Below the pieces are notes generated by a model. That model was given only the letters and a program-made list of their open reading frames with translations, was not told the DNA's origin and did no database searches. Both the position numbers and the translations under genes were made by a program. From contig JAJAZH010000072.1 in the NCBI GenBank assembly GCA_026785815.1, positions 1 through 14,144 on the forward strand: DNA of 14,144 nucleotides. The letters run 5' to 3'. The DNA is from Ramlibacter sp. (GTDB lineage Bacteria > Pseudomonadota > Gammaproteobacteria > Burkholderiales > Burkholderiaceae_C). Below are positions 7,344-13,572 of this stretch, piece by piece (the stretch's first letter is position 1; the number at the start of each line of letters is the position of its first letter).

Positions 7344-8258
7344 TCAAATCCGGTTTCGGGTCAGCGCGCGCGCCAGAATATTGAGCGCCAGCACCGCCAT
7401 GGTGATGAGGAAGACGCCGGCCCACGCCAGCTGCTGCCAGTTTTCGTAAGGGCTCATGGCGAACTTGAAGATGGTGACCGGCAGGCTGGCCATCGGCTCG
7501 CCCAGGCTGGAGGTCCAGAACTGGTTGTTCAAGGCGGTGAACAGCAGCGGCGCGGTCTCGCCGGAAATCCGCGCGACCGCCAGCAGGACGCCGGTCACCA
7601 CCCCGGCGCGCGCCGCCCGCAAGGTGATGCTCATGATCACCTTCCACTTGGGCGCACCGAGCGCATAGGCGGCTTCCCGCAGTCCCGACGGCACCAGCAT
7701 CAGCATGTTCTCAGTGGTGCGGATCACCACCGGGATGACGATCAGTGCCAGGGCGATTACGCCAGCCCAGCCGGAGAACGATTTGAAGCGGGCCACCACC
7801 ACGGCATAGACGAACAGGCCGATCACGATCGACGGCGCCGACAGCAGGATGTCATTGACGAAGCGCGTCAGGGACCCGAGCCAGCCCCGCGGGTCGTACT
7901 CGGCCAGGTAGATGCCAGCCAGGATGCCGATCGGCGTGCCGACGAAGGTCGCCAGCAGCACCATCAGGAACGAGCCGTAGATCGCGTTGGCCAGGCCGCC
8001 GGTCTCGTTGGGTGGCGGGGTCATCTGGGTCAGCGTGGCCCAGGTGAGGCCGCCGATTCCAAGGCGCGCCGTTTCCCACAGGATCCAGATCAGCCAGAAC
8101 AGGCCGAACGCCATCGCCAGCAGCGACAGCGTCAGCGCCACCTGGTTGACGCGCTTGCGGGCGGCATACATGCGCTCGCGCTCGCGTGCGTCGTCGGCCT
8201 GGCGCACCAGCCGCTCGCCGGTTCCAGGAGCGAGATCGGTGCCGGCCCCGGCGCTCAC
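7344..8258 (-). CDS. pstA: Phosphate ABC transporter permease PstA
   Basis: A 304-residue inner-membrane permease with about six membrane segments. It partners PstC to form the phosphate channel. The EAA coupling loop is recognisable in EAAYALGAPKWKVIMSITL, followed by RAGVVTGVLLAVARISGETAPLLFTA. The GTG at 8258 was chosen because it has a strong AAGGAG ribosome site 7 nt upstream and overlaps the pstC stop as GTGA (8255-8258). The ATG at 8171, which would begin MYAARKR, has no ribosome site. The open frame extends further upstream inside pstC, but that part is a shadow. The chosen start gives a polar cytoplasmic N-tail of about 35 residues before the first helix. Confidence 0.96.
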   Translation of the reverse strand: MSAGAGTDLAPGTGERLVRQADDARERERMYAARKRVNQVALTLSLLAMAFGLFWLIWILWETARLGIGGLTWATLTQMTPPPNETGGLANAIYGSFLMVLLATFVGTPIGILAGIYLAEYDPRGWLGSLTRFVNDILLSAPSIVIGLFVYAVVVARFKSFSGWAGVIALALIVIPVVIRTTENMLMLVPSGLREAAYALGAPKWKVIMSITLRAARAGVVTGVLLAVARISGETAPLLFTALNNQFWTSSLGEPMASLPVTIFKFAMSPYENWQQLAWAGVFLITMAVLALNILARALTRNRI

Positions 8259-9289
8259 GACTTGGCTCCTTCGTTGCGGCGCAGCCGGGCCAGCAACAGC
8301 TTGGACAGCGACAGCACCACGAAGGTGATGAAAAACAGCACCAGCCCCAGGTAGATCAGCGCTGCCTGGTGCAGGCCGCTGGCCGCTTCGGCGAATTCGT
8401 TGGCCAGCGCCGAGGTGATGCTGTTGGCGGCCTGGAACAGCGACAGCGAATCGAGCTGGTTGAAGTTGCCGATGACGAAGGTGACAGCCATGGTCTCGCC
8501 GATCGCCCGGCCCAGGCCCAGCATGATGCCGCCGATGACGCCGGCCTTGGTGTAAGGCAGCACCACGCGCGACACCACTTCCCAGGTGGTCGAGCCCAGC
8601 GCGTAGGCCGACTCCTTGAGCATCGGCGGCGTCACGTCGAACACGTCGCGCATCACCGAAGCGATGAAGGGGATGATCATGATCGCCAGGATGATCCCGG
8701 CCGACAGGATGCCGATTCCCACCGGCGGCCCCGAGACCAGCGCGCCCAGGTAGGGAACGCCGGCGAACAGCGCCTGCAGCGGCTGCTGGACATAAGTGGC
8801 CAGGATCGGCCCGAACACCAGCAGGCCCCACATGCCGTAGACGATCGACGGCACCGCGGCCAGCAGTTCGATCGCTGTGCCCAGTGGACGCTTCAGCCAG
8901 GCCGGCGACAGCTCGGTCAGGAACAGGGCGATGCCAAAACTCACGGGCACGGCGATCACCAGCGCGATCAGCGAAGTCGCCAGCGTGCCGTAGATCATCA
9001 CCAGGCCGCCGTACTCGTTCTTGACCGGATCCCAGACGCTGTTGGTCAGGAAGCCGAGACCGAACTTTTCGATGGCCGGCCAGGCGCCGAACAGCAACGC
9101 GAGCAGGATGCCGAACAGCAATCCCAGCGTCACCAGCGCCGCCGCCTTGGCGGCCCAGCCGAACAGGCGGTCGGCGACCGGATTGAGGCGGTCGGGTCCC
9201 GCGGCCGGAGGCATGCTCATGCCGCGCCGCGAGCCCGCGGCTTCCAGTCGATTGAGCGTGGCCTCATGGGCCGGCAGTGTAGACGACAC
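8255..9289 (-). CDS. pstC: Phosphate ABC transporter permease PstC
   Basis: A 344-residue permease subunit of the phosphate importer, inner membrane, about six membrane segments after a hydrophilic N-tail of about 45 residues. PstC hallmarks include VPSIVYGMWGLLVFGP, the EAA-loop region ESAYALGSTTWEVVSRVVLP and GLGRAIGETMAV. The GTG at 9289 is supported by a GAGG ribosome site 7 nt upstream and by the 27-bp gap from pstS. Internal ATG codons (Met24, Met26) are possible but have no better site. The last codons overlap pstA. Confidence 0.96.
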   Translation of the reverse strand: MSSTLPAHEATLNRLEAAGSRRGMSMPPAAGPDRLNPVADRLFGWAAKAAALVTLGLLFGILLALLFGAWPAIEKFGLGFLTNSVWDPVKNEYGGLVMIYGTLATSLIALVIAVPVSFGIALFLTELSPAWLKRPLGTAIELLAAVPSIVYGMWGLLVFGPILATYVQQPLQALFAGVPYLGALVSGPPVGIGILSAGIILAIMIIPFIASVMRDVFDVTPPMLKESAYALGSTTWEVVSRVVLPYTKAGVIGGIMLGLGRAIGETMAVTFVIGNFNQLDSLSLFQAANSITSALANEFAEAASGLHQAALIYLGLVLFFITFVVLSLSKLLLARLRRNEGAKS

Positions 9290-9316
9290 GGGTCAGCCTC
9301 AGCGCGATCCTGCGAC

Positions 9317-10360
9317 CTACTTCAGCGCGATCGCCTTGCCCGAGGCGTCCTTGATCTCGCCCCAGGCCTTTTCGATCTGGGCCTTGACCGGCGCCGGCAT
9401 CGGCACGTAGTCAAGGTCGTCGGCGGTCTTGTCGCCGTTCTTCATGGCCCATTCGAAGAACTTCAGCGTGGTGGCGGCCTGCGCCGGCTTGTCCTGGGCC
9501 TTCTGCATCAGGATGAAGGTGGCGCCGGTGAGCGGCCAGGCGTCCTTGCCGCTCTGGTTGGTCAGGATCTGGTAGAAGCTCTTGGACCATTCGGCGTTCA
9601 CGGCCGCTGCCTTGAAGGCGCCGTCATCCGGTGAGACGAAGTTGCCAGCCGCATTCAGCATCTGGGCGTAAGTCATCTTGTTCTGCTTGACGTACGCGTA
9701 CTCGACGTAGCCGATCGAGTTGGGCAAGCGTCCGACAAAGGCGGCGACGCCCTCGTTGCCCTTGCCGCCGGCGCCGGTTGGCCAGTTGACTGCCGTACCC
9801 TCGCCGACCTTCGACTTCCACTCGGGATTCACCTTGGACAGGTAATTGGTGAAGATAAAGCTGGTGCCGGAACCGTCGGCCCGGCGCACCGGAGCAATGG
9901 CGGCGTCAGGCAGCGCCAGCGTCGGGTTGAGCGCCTTGAGGGCCGCGTCGTTCCACTTGGTGATCTTGCCCAGGTAAATATCGCCCAATACCTGGCCATT
10001 GAGCTTGAGCTGTCCCGGCGCGATGCCCTTGATGTTCACGACCGGGACCACGCCACCGATCACGGTGGGGAACTGCATCAGGCCCTTGGCCTTCAGCTCG
10101 TCGTCCTTGAGCGGAGCGTCGGAAGCGCCGAAGTCAACGGTCTTGGCTTCGACCTGTTTCAGGCCAGCTCCGGAGCCGACCGACTGGTAATTGATGCGGA
10201 CCCCGGTGGCCTTGTTGTAGTCGGAAGCCCACTTGGAATACAGCGGCGCCGGGAAGCTGGCGCCGGCGCCGGTGGCTTCCTGGGCTGCGGCAGAACTCGA
10301 AAAACCGAGGGCGACGAAAGCGGCGGTCAGGCCGGTGGCGATACGAATGCTGTGCGTCAT
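9317..10360 (-). CDS. pstS: Periplasmic phosphate-binding protein PstS
   Basis: A 347-residue substrate-binding protein that captures phosphate in the periplasm and delivers it to PstCA. The signal peptide covers residues 1-26, with probable cleavage after SSSAAA. Phosphate-contacting segments of the family are present: GAGASFPAPLY (31-41), SVGSGAG (60-66), FGASDAPL (77-84) and RRADGSGTSF (159-168). The ATG at 10360 has a CGGAG ribosome site 6 nt upstream. It is the first gene of the pst-pho operon and is preceded by a Pho box and a -10 in the correct phase, so strong induction on phosphate starvation is expected. Confidence 0.97.
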   Translation of the reverse strand: MTHSIRIATGLTAAFVALGFSSSAAAQEATGAGASFPAPLYSKWASDYNKATGVRINYQSVGSGAGLKQVEAKTVDFGASDAPLKDDELKAKGLMQFPTVIGGVVPVVNIKGIAPGQLKLNGQVLGDIYLGKITKWNDAALKALNPTLALPDAAIAPVRRADGSGTSFIFTNYLSKVNPEWKSKVGEGTAVNWPTGAGGKGNEGVAAFVGRLPNSIGYVEYAYVKQNKMTYAQMLNAAGNFVSPDDGAFKAAAVNAEWSKSFYQILTNQSGKDAWPLTGATFILMQKAQDKPAQAATTLKFFEWAMKNGDKTADDLDYVPMPAPVKAQIEKAWGEIKDASGKAIALK

Positions 10361-10395
10361 GACGGACTCCGGAAGGTTGGTTCGGGGATGCGAGA

Positions 10396-10401
10396 ACTCT
10401 A
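10396..10401 (-). promoter_or_regulatory. -10 element of the pstS promoter
   Basis: Read on the minus strand this is TAGAGT, a 4/6 match that keeps the most conserved positions (T1, A2, T6). It lies exactly 10 bp downstream of the minus-strand Pho box, which takes the place of a -35. This is the geometry known for PhoB-activated promoters. Confidence 0.65.
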
Positions 10402-10411
10402 GGAATCTTTT

Positions 10412-10429
10412 GTGACATCGGCATGACAG
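10412..10429 (-). promoter_or_regulatory. Pho box upstream of pstS
   Basis: On the minus strand the sequence reads CTGTCAT-GCCG-ATGTCAC: two 7-bp half sites separated by 4 bp. The established Pho box is two CTGTCAT-like 7-mers with a 4-bp AT-rich spacer. The first half is perfect and the second matches at 5 of 7. The spacer is GC-rich here, which fits a high-GC genome. It precedes the pstS -10 by 10 bp. Confidence 0.85.
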
Positions 10430-10432
10430 CGC

Positions 10433-10450
10433 CTGTCACGCCGCTGTCAT
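10433..10450 (+). promoter_or_regulatory. Second Pho box, facing the FAS1 lipoprotein gene
   Basis: CTGTCAC-GCCG-CTGTCAT on the plus strand, with the same 7-4-7 layout and the same GCCG spacer as its neighbour. Only 3 bp (10430-10432) separate the two boxes, giving a head-to-head arrangement. Ten bases downstream, TAGCCT (10461-10466) is a weak -10 that keeps T1, A2 and T6. The box could activate the FAS1 gene at 10498, or it could act only as an extra PhoB site for pstS. Confidence 0.75.
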
Positions 10451-10497
10451 CTGCGCCCCATAGCCTAGCGGCTGATCGATCTCAACGGAGCTCCAAG

Positions 10498-10998
10498 ATG
10501 ACATACCGCCGCCTGCTTCTGACCGCTTTTGCCGCCGCCCTGGTGGCTGCCTGTGCCACTGGCCCGGCCCCCATGGCCCAGATGGCGCCGGTGTCGGTCG
10601 CCGACACCCTGGCCCGGACCCCGCAGCTGAGCACTCTGAACGGGCTGGTGCAGCGCGCCGGCCTGGTCGACATGCTGCGCACCGGCGGCCCCTACACCGT
10701 CTTCGCCCCGACCAACGAGGCGTTCCAGGCCGTGCCGGCCAAAACCATGGCCGAACTTGCGGCCGACCCCGCCCGCCTGAAAGCCGTGCTGAGCTACCAC
10801 GTGTTGCCGATGCGCGTGGCCCAGGCCGACGTCAAGCCGGGCAATGCCAAGTCGGCCGAGGGCTCCAACCTGGCCCTGTCCCGCGCCGGCGACTTCGTGA
10901 CGGTGGAGGACGCGATGGTCCAGACCACCGACATCGCCGCCAGCAACGGCGTCATCCACACCGTCGACCGCGTCCTGATCCCGCCAGTGCGCCGTTGA
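10498..10998 (+). CDS. Fasciclin (FAS1) domain lipoprotein
   Basis: A 166-residue predicted lipoprotein. A basic start and hydrophobic core end in the lipobox VAAC, with lipidated Cys19. One FAS1 domain follows (about 33-163), with the H1-type motif TVFAPTNEAF (67-76), the YHVLP motif (100-104) and the H2-type IHTVDRVLIP (153-161). FAS1 domains mediate adhesion or protein-protein contacts in many organisms; the bacterial role is generally not defined. The ATG has a GGAG ribosome site 7 nt upstream. A longer frame from an ATG at 10423 was rejected because that codon lies inside the Pho box region and masks the signal peptide. Divergence from pstS through paired Pho boxes suggests phosphate-starvation control. 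Fold confidence is high; function is unknown. Confidence 0.9.
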   Translation: MTYRRLLLTAFAAALVAACATGPAPMAQMAPVSVADTLARTPQLSTLNGLVQRAGLVDMLRTGGPYTVFAPTNEAFQAVPAKTMAELAADPARLKAVLSYHVLPMRVAQADVKPGNAKSAEGSNLALSRAGDFVTVEDAMVQTTDIAASNGVIHTVDRVLIPPVRR

Positions 10999-11018
10999 AC
11001 CGCCGCCATGCCATGCGG

Positions 11019-11032
11019 GCCGCCGCGGCGGC
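11019..11032. repeat. Perfect 14-bp GC palindrome between FAS1 and ppx
   Basis: GCCGCCGCGGCGGC is a perfect palindrome 20 bp after the FAS1 stop codon. It has no loop and no following T-tract, so it is not a clear intrinsic terminator. It could pause polymerase, bind a dimeric protein, or be chance in GC-rich DNA. Confidence 0.35.
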
Positions 11033-11082
11033 GCTGCTGGCACGGCGAGCGACTTGGCGAGTGATAGGCTGCGCATCGGCTT

Positions 11083-11091
11083 TGCTATGCT
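11083..11091 (+). promoter_or_regulatory. Extended -10 promoter element for ppx
   Basis: TGC-TATGCT is an extended -10 whose hexamer ends 9 nt before the ppx ATG at 11101. No clear -35 lies 16-18 bp upstream. The expected transcription start is within about 3 nt of the ATG, and no Shine-Dalgarno is present in the 15 nt before it. Together these suggest a leaderless or near-leaderless ppx transcript. Confidence 0.5.
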
Positions 11092-11100
11092 GGTCCTGCA

Positions 11101-12585
11101 ATGAATGAGGGCACCCTTCTCGCGGCGGTCGATCTCGGTTCGAACAGCTTCCGGCTCGAGATCGGCCGCCTCGATCACGGGCAGCTCCAGCGCATCCAGT
11201 ACCTCAAGGAGACGGTGCGCCAGGGCAACGGCCTGGACGAAGCACGCAATCTCACGCGGGAGGCGATGCAGCGCGGCTGGGACTGCCTGGCGCGCTTCGG
11301 CGAGCGGCTGGCGGGTTTCAAGCAGGCGCAGGTCCGCGCCGTGGCCACCCAGACCCTGCGCGAGGCACGCAACCGCGACGCTTTCCTGGAGCGCGCCCAT
11401 TCCATCCTCGGCTTTCCGATCGACGTCATCTCCGGCCGGGAAGAGGCCCGCCTGATCTACCAGGGCGTAGCGCGCCTGCTGCCCCAGTCGGACGAGCGCC
11501 GGCTGGTGGTGGACATCGGCGGCCGTTCGACCGAATTGATCCTGGGGCATCGCCATGCCGCCGACGTGACCGAGAGTTACCGCGTGGGCAGCGTGGCCTG
11601 GTCGATGAAACACTTCGCCGAAGGCCAGTTCTCGGAAAGCGCTTTCGCCAAGGCCGAAGTCGCGGCCAAGGCGGTGCTGGACGAAGCACTGGGCGCCTAT
11701 CGGCGCGCCGATTGGGACGTCGCCTACGGCTCTTCCGGCACCATCGGCGCGGTGGCCGATGTGCTTGGCGCCGCCGGCAGGCCGCCCGGGCTGATTGACC
11801 GCGCCGGCCTGGCCTGGCTGCGGGAACGCCTGATCGCGGCGCGCACTGCAGACAAGCTGCGGCTGGATGGCATCAAGGAGGACCGGCGCACGGTCATCGG
11901 CGGTGGCCTGAGCGTGCTCCAGGCGGTGTTCGACCTGCTGGAGATCGACGCAATGCAGGCCGCCCAGGGCGCCTTGCGGCACGGCGTGCTGTACGACCTG
12001 CTCGACCGCGAGCACAGCGAGACCGACATTCGCTCCAACACCGTCAACCGGCTGGCCAGCCGGTTCGAAGTCGACCTGCCGCAGGCCAGGCGGGTCGGCC
12101 AGGTCGCGTGCCATCTGTTGAAACAACTTCGAAGCAGCGACACCACAGCCGCACACGACCGCTTGCAGCGCAAGCTCGGCTGGGCCGCGCAGTTGCACGA
12201 AATCGGCAGCCAGATCTCGCACAGCGACTACCACAAGCACGGCGCCTACATCCTGGACAACGCCGACGCGCCCGGCTTCGCCCAACCCGAGCTGCACCGC
12301 CTCAGCCTGCTGGTGCTGGGCCATCGCGGCAAGCTGCGCAAGCTCGATGCCGATTTCGAGGACGAGCTGTTCGTGCACCAGTTGCTGTGCCTGCGACTGG
12401 CTGTGATCCTGTGCCATGCGCGGCGCGATCCCGACCTCAAGGGCCTGCAGCTGGCCAGCGACGGGCACGTCATCACGCTGGGCCTGCGGTCGGACTGGTC
12501 GCAGGCGTGGCCTCAGTCGGCCCACCTGCTGCGCGAGGAAGTCATCGCCTGGCAGAAAACACCCTGGATCCTGGCGCTGACCTGA
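11101..12585 (+). CDS. ppx: Exopolyphosphatase (Ppx/GppA family)
   Basis: A 494-residue cytoplasmic enzyme that releases phosphate from the ends of polyphosphate chains; some relatives also hydrolyse pppGpp. The N-terminal actin-like ATPase fold shows AAVDLGSNSFRLEIG (8-22) and the second phosphate-binding motif VVDIGGRSTELILG (136-149), where the usual DIGGGSTE has Arg in place of one Gly. SGREEARLIYQG (111-122) holds the catalytic glutamate region. The C-terminal part (from about 320) is an HD-like helical domain with HEIGSQISHSDYHKHGAYI. Length is normal for the long Ppx type. The ATG at 11101 is the first in frame and lies just after a -10 element. Ppk, the synthetic counterpart, is encoded nearby on the other strand. 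Ppx is favoured over GppA from gene context. Confidence 0.92.
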   Translation: MNEGTLLAAVDLGSNSFRLEIGRLDHGQLQRIQYLKETVRQGNGLDEARNLTREAMQRGWDCLARFGERLAGFKQAQVRAVATQTLREARNRDAFLERAHSILGFPIDVISGREEARLIYQGVARLLPQSDERRLVVDIGGRSTELILGHRHAADVTESYRVGSVAWSMKHFAEGQFSESAFAKAEVAAKAVLDEALGAYRRADWDVAYGSSGTIGAVADVLGAAGRPPGLIDRAGLAWLRERLIAARTADKLRLDGIKEDRRTVIGGGLSVLQAVFDLLEIDAMQAAQGALRHGVLYDLLDREHSETDIRSNTVNRLASRFEVDLPQARRVGQVACHLLKQLRSSDTTAAHDRLQRKLGWAAQLHEIGSQISHSDYHKHGAYILDNADAPGFAQPELHRLSLLVLGHRGKLRKLDADFEDELFVHQLLCLRLAVILCHARRDPDLKGLQLASDGHVITLGLRSDWSQAWPQSAHLLREEVIAWQKTPWILALT

Positions 12586-12657
12586 CCGGCTTTCCGTCGG
12601 TTCAGCCGCAACCATCTAAACTGTAGATACCGTTCAACTTCCAACAAAAGTCCTGCC

Positions 12658-13110
12658 ATGGCGACTCCCAGCAAACCCCGCAAGACCGCCGCGCCGGGCC
12701 GCAAACCGGCGGCCCGAAAAACACCCGTTCGCAAACCCGCTGCCGGAAAAACCGCTGTCGCCAAGGCCGCCTCCAAGCCGCGATCCAGGCCGCCGTCCAC
12801 GCCCGCCGGGGCTGGGGGACGCACCCGGCCCGCAACGGCCAAGGTCGCCGCCAATCCAGGCGTCGTTGCCATGGACGCCGACAAGCCGAAAAAGCCCAAG
12901 CTGGTGCGCGACAGCTTCACCATTCCGAAAAGCGAGTTTCTGGTGCTGCAGGAACTGAAGCAGCGGGCCGGCAAGGCCGGGACGGTGGTCAAGAAGAGCG
13001 AGATCCTGCGGGCCGGGATCAAGGCGCTGGCCGCCATGAACGCAGCCACCTTCGCCGCGGCACTTGCCGCCGTGCCGGCGATCAAGACCGGCCGCCCGGC
13101 GAAAGACTAA
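12658..13110 (+). CDS. Small protein with H1-like basic tail and ribbon-helix-helix-like domain
   Basis: A 150-residue protein of unknown function. Residues 1-70 are a low-complexity tail rich in Lys, Arg, Ala and Pro, with recurring KPAARK/KTAV-like units resembling histone H1-like tails. Residues 82-127 (LVRDSFTIPKSEF followed by two helices with VKKSEILRAGIKAL) look like a ribbon-helix-helix DNA-binding fold: one strand carrying alternating residues, then a helix-turn-helix pair. I recall similar KPKLVRDSFT proteins in Burkholderiales, mostly annotated as hypothetical. The ATG has no good ribosome site. The 72-bp gap upstream holds possible -10 boxes at 12617-12622 (TAAACT) and 12624-12629. 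An internal ATG at Met72 would yield the domain without the tail. The stop codon overlaps that of sixA. Confidence 0.75.
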   Translation: MATPSKPRKTAAPGRKPAARKTPVRKPAAGKTAVAKAASKPRSRPPSTPAGAGGRTRPATAKVAANPGVVAMDADKPKKPKLVRDSFTIPKSEFLVLQELKQRAGKAGTVVKKSEILRAGIKALAAMNAATFAAALAAVPAIKTGRPAKD

Positions 13111-13571
13111 GCCGACAGCTCCGGCGACTGCACCGCGATCACCACCGTCTGCTGGTGGCCGTCGCGCTCCCGGGTGCGCAGCCACCAGACGGCGCCTTTG
13201 CGGATCGGGCAGTCGCCATTCTTCATGCCGAGCAGCTGCGCCACCACCTGGCCGAGCGCCGGCTGGTGACCGACCACCAGCACTGCCTGGCGCGAGTCGG
13301 GCCAGCCCGCGGCTTCCAGCAGGCGCCCGGGCTTTTCGCCGGGGGCCAGTTCCTCGCGCAGCTTGTACTTGCGACCGAGCGGCAACACGGTCTGCTCGCA
13401 GCGCAGCGCCGGACTGCTCAGGATCCTGGCGGTTTCCGGCAGGTACAGGTCCAGCCACTGCGCCATGCGCGCCGCCTGTTTTTCGCCGCGCGGCGTGAGC
13501 GCGCGCTGCAGGTCGTCCTGGTCCAGGGTTTCGTCTTCAGCTTCGGCGTGGCGCCAGATCACCAGATCCAT
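13107..13571 (-). CDS. sixA: Phosphohistidine phosphatase SixA (histidine phosphatase family)
   Basis: A 154-residue member of the histidine phosphatase (RHG) superfamily, SixA subgroup, which removes phosphate from phosphohistidine on signalling or phosphotransfer proteins. The catalytic motif is IWRHAEAED at the N-terminus with the nucleophile His8. Arg57 in SSPALRCEQT and His102 in VVGHQPALG complete the expected phosphate pocket. The ATG at 13571 is preferred over a start 33 bp upstream because it has an AGAGG ribosome site 7 nt upstream and begins directly with the MDLVIWRHA strand. It lies 1 bp after the ppk stop, so it is probably in the same transcript. Its end overlaps the convergent gene by 4 bp. 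Confidence 0.92.
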   Translation of the reverse strand: MDLVIWRHAEAEDETLDQDDLQRALTPRGEKQAARMAQWLDLYLPETARILSSPALRCEQTVLPLGRKYKLREELAPGEKPGRLLEAAGWPDSRQAVLVVGHQPALGQVVAQLLGMKNGDCPIRKGAVWWLRTRERDGHQQTVVIAVQSPELSA

Positions 13572-13572
13572 C

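Noticed and set aside
10423..10497. An earlier ATG at 10423 in frame with the FAS1 gene
   Set aside because: This codon lies in the paired Pho boxes upstream of the likely transcription start, has no ribosome site, and would bury the lipoprotein signal peptide.
11013..11108. A 31-codon frame (MRAAAAALLARR...) ending 8 bp inside ppx, possibly a leader peptide
   Set aside because: There is no ribosome site, it begins before the likely ppx promoter, and the Ala run comes from a GC palindrome. The overlap with the ppx start is probably chance.
10465..12615. A 716-codon open frame on the minus strand opposite the FAS1 and ppx genes
   Set aside because: It is antisense to two clearly recognised genes, its translation is rich in Gln, His, Arg and Ala without any family motif, and long antisense frames are expected in high-GC DNA.
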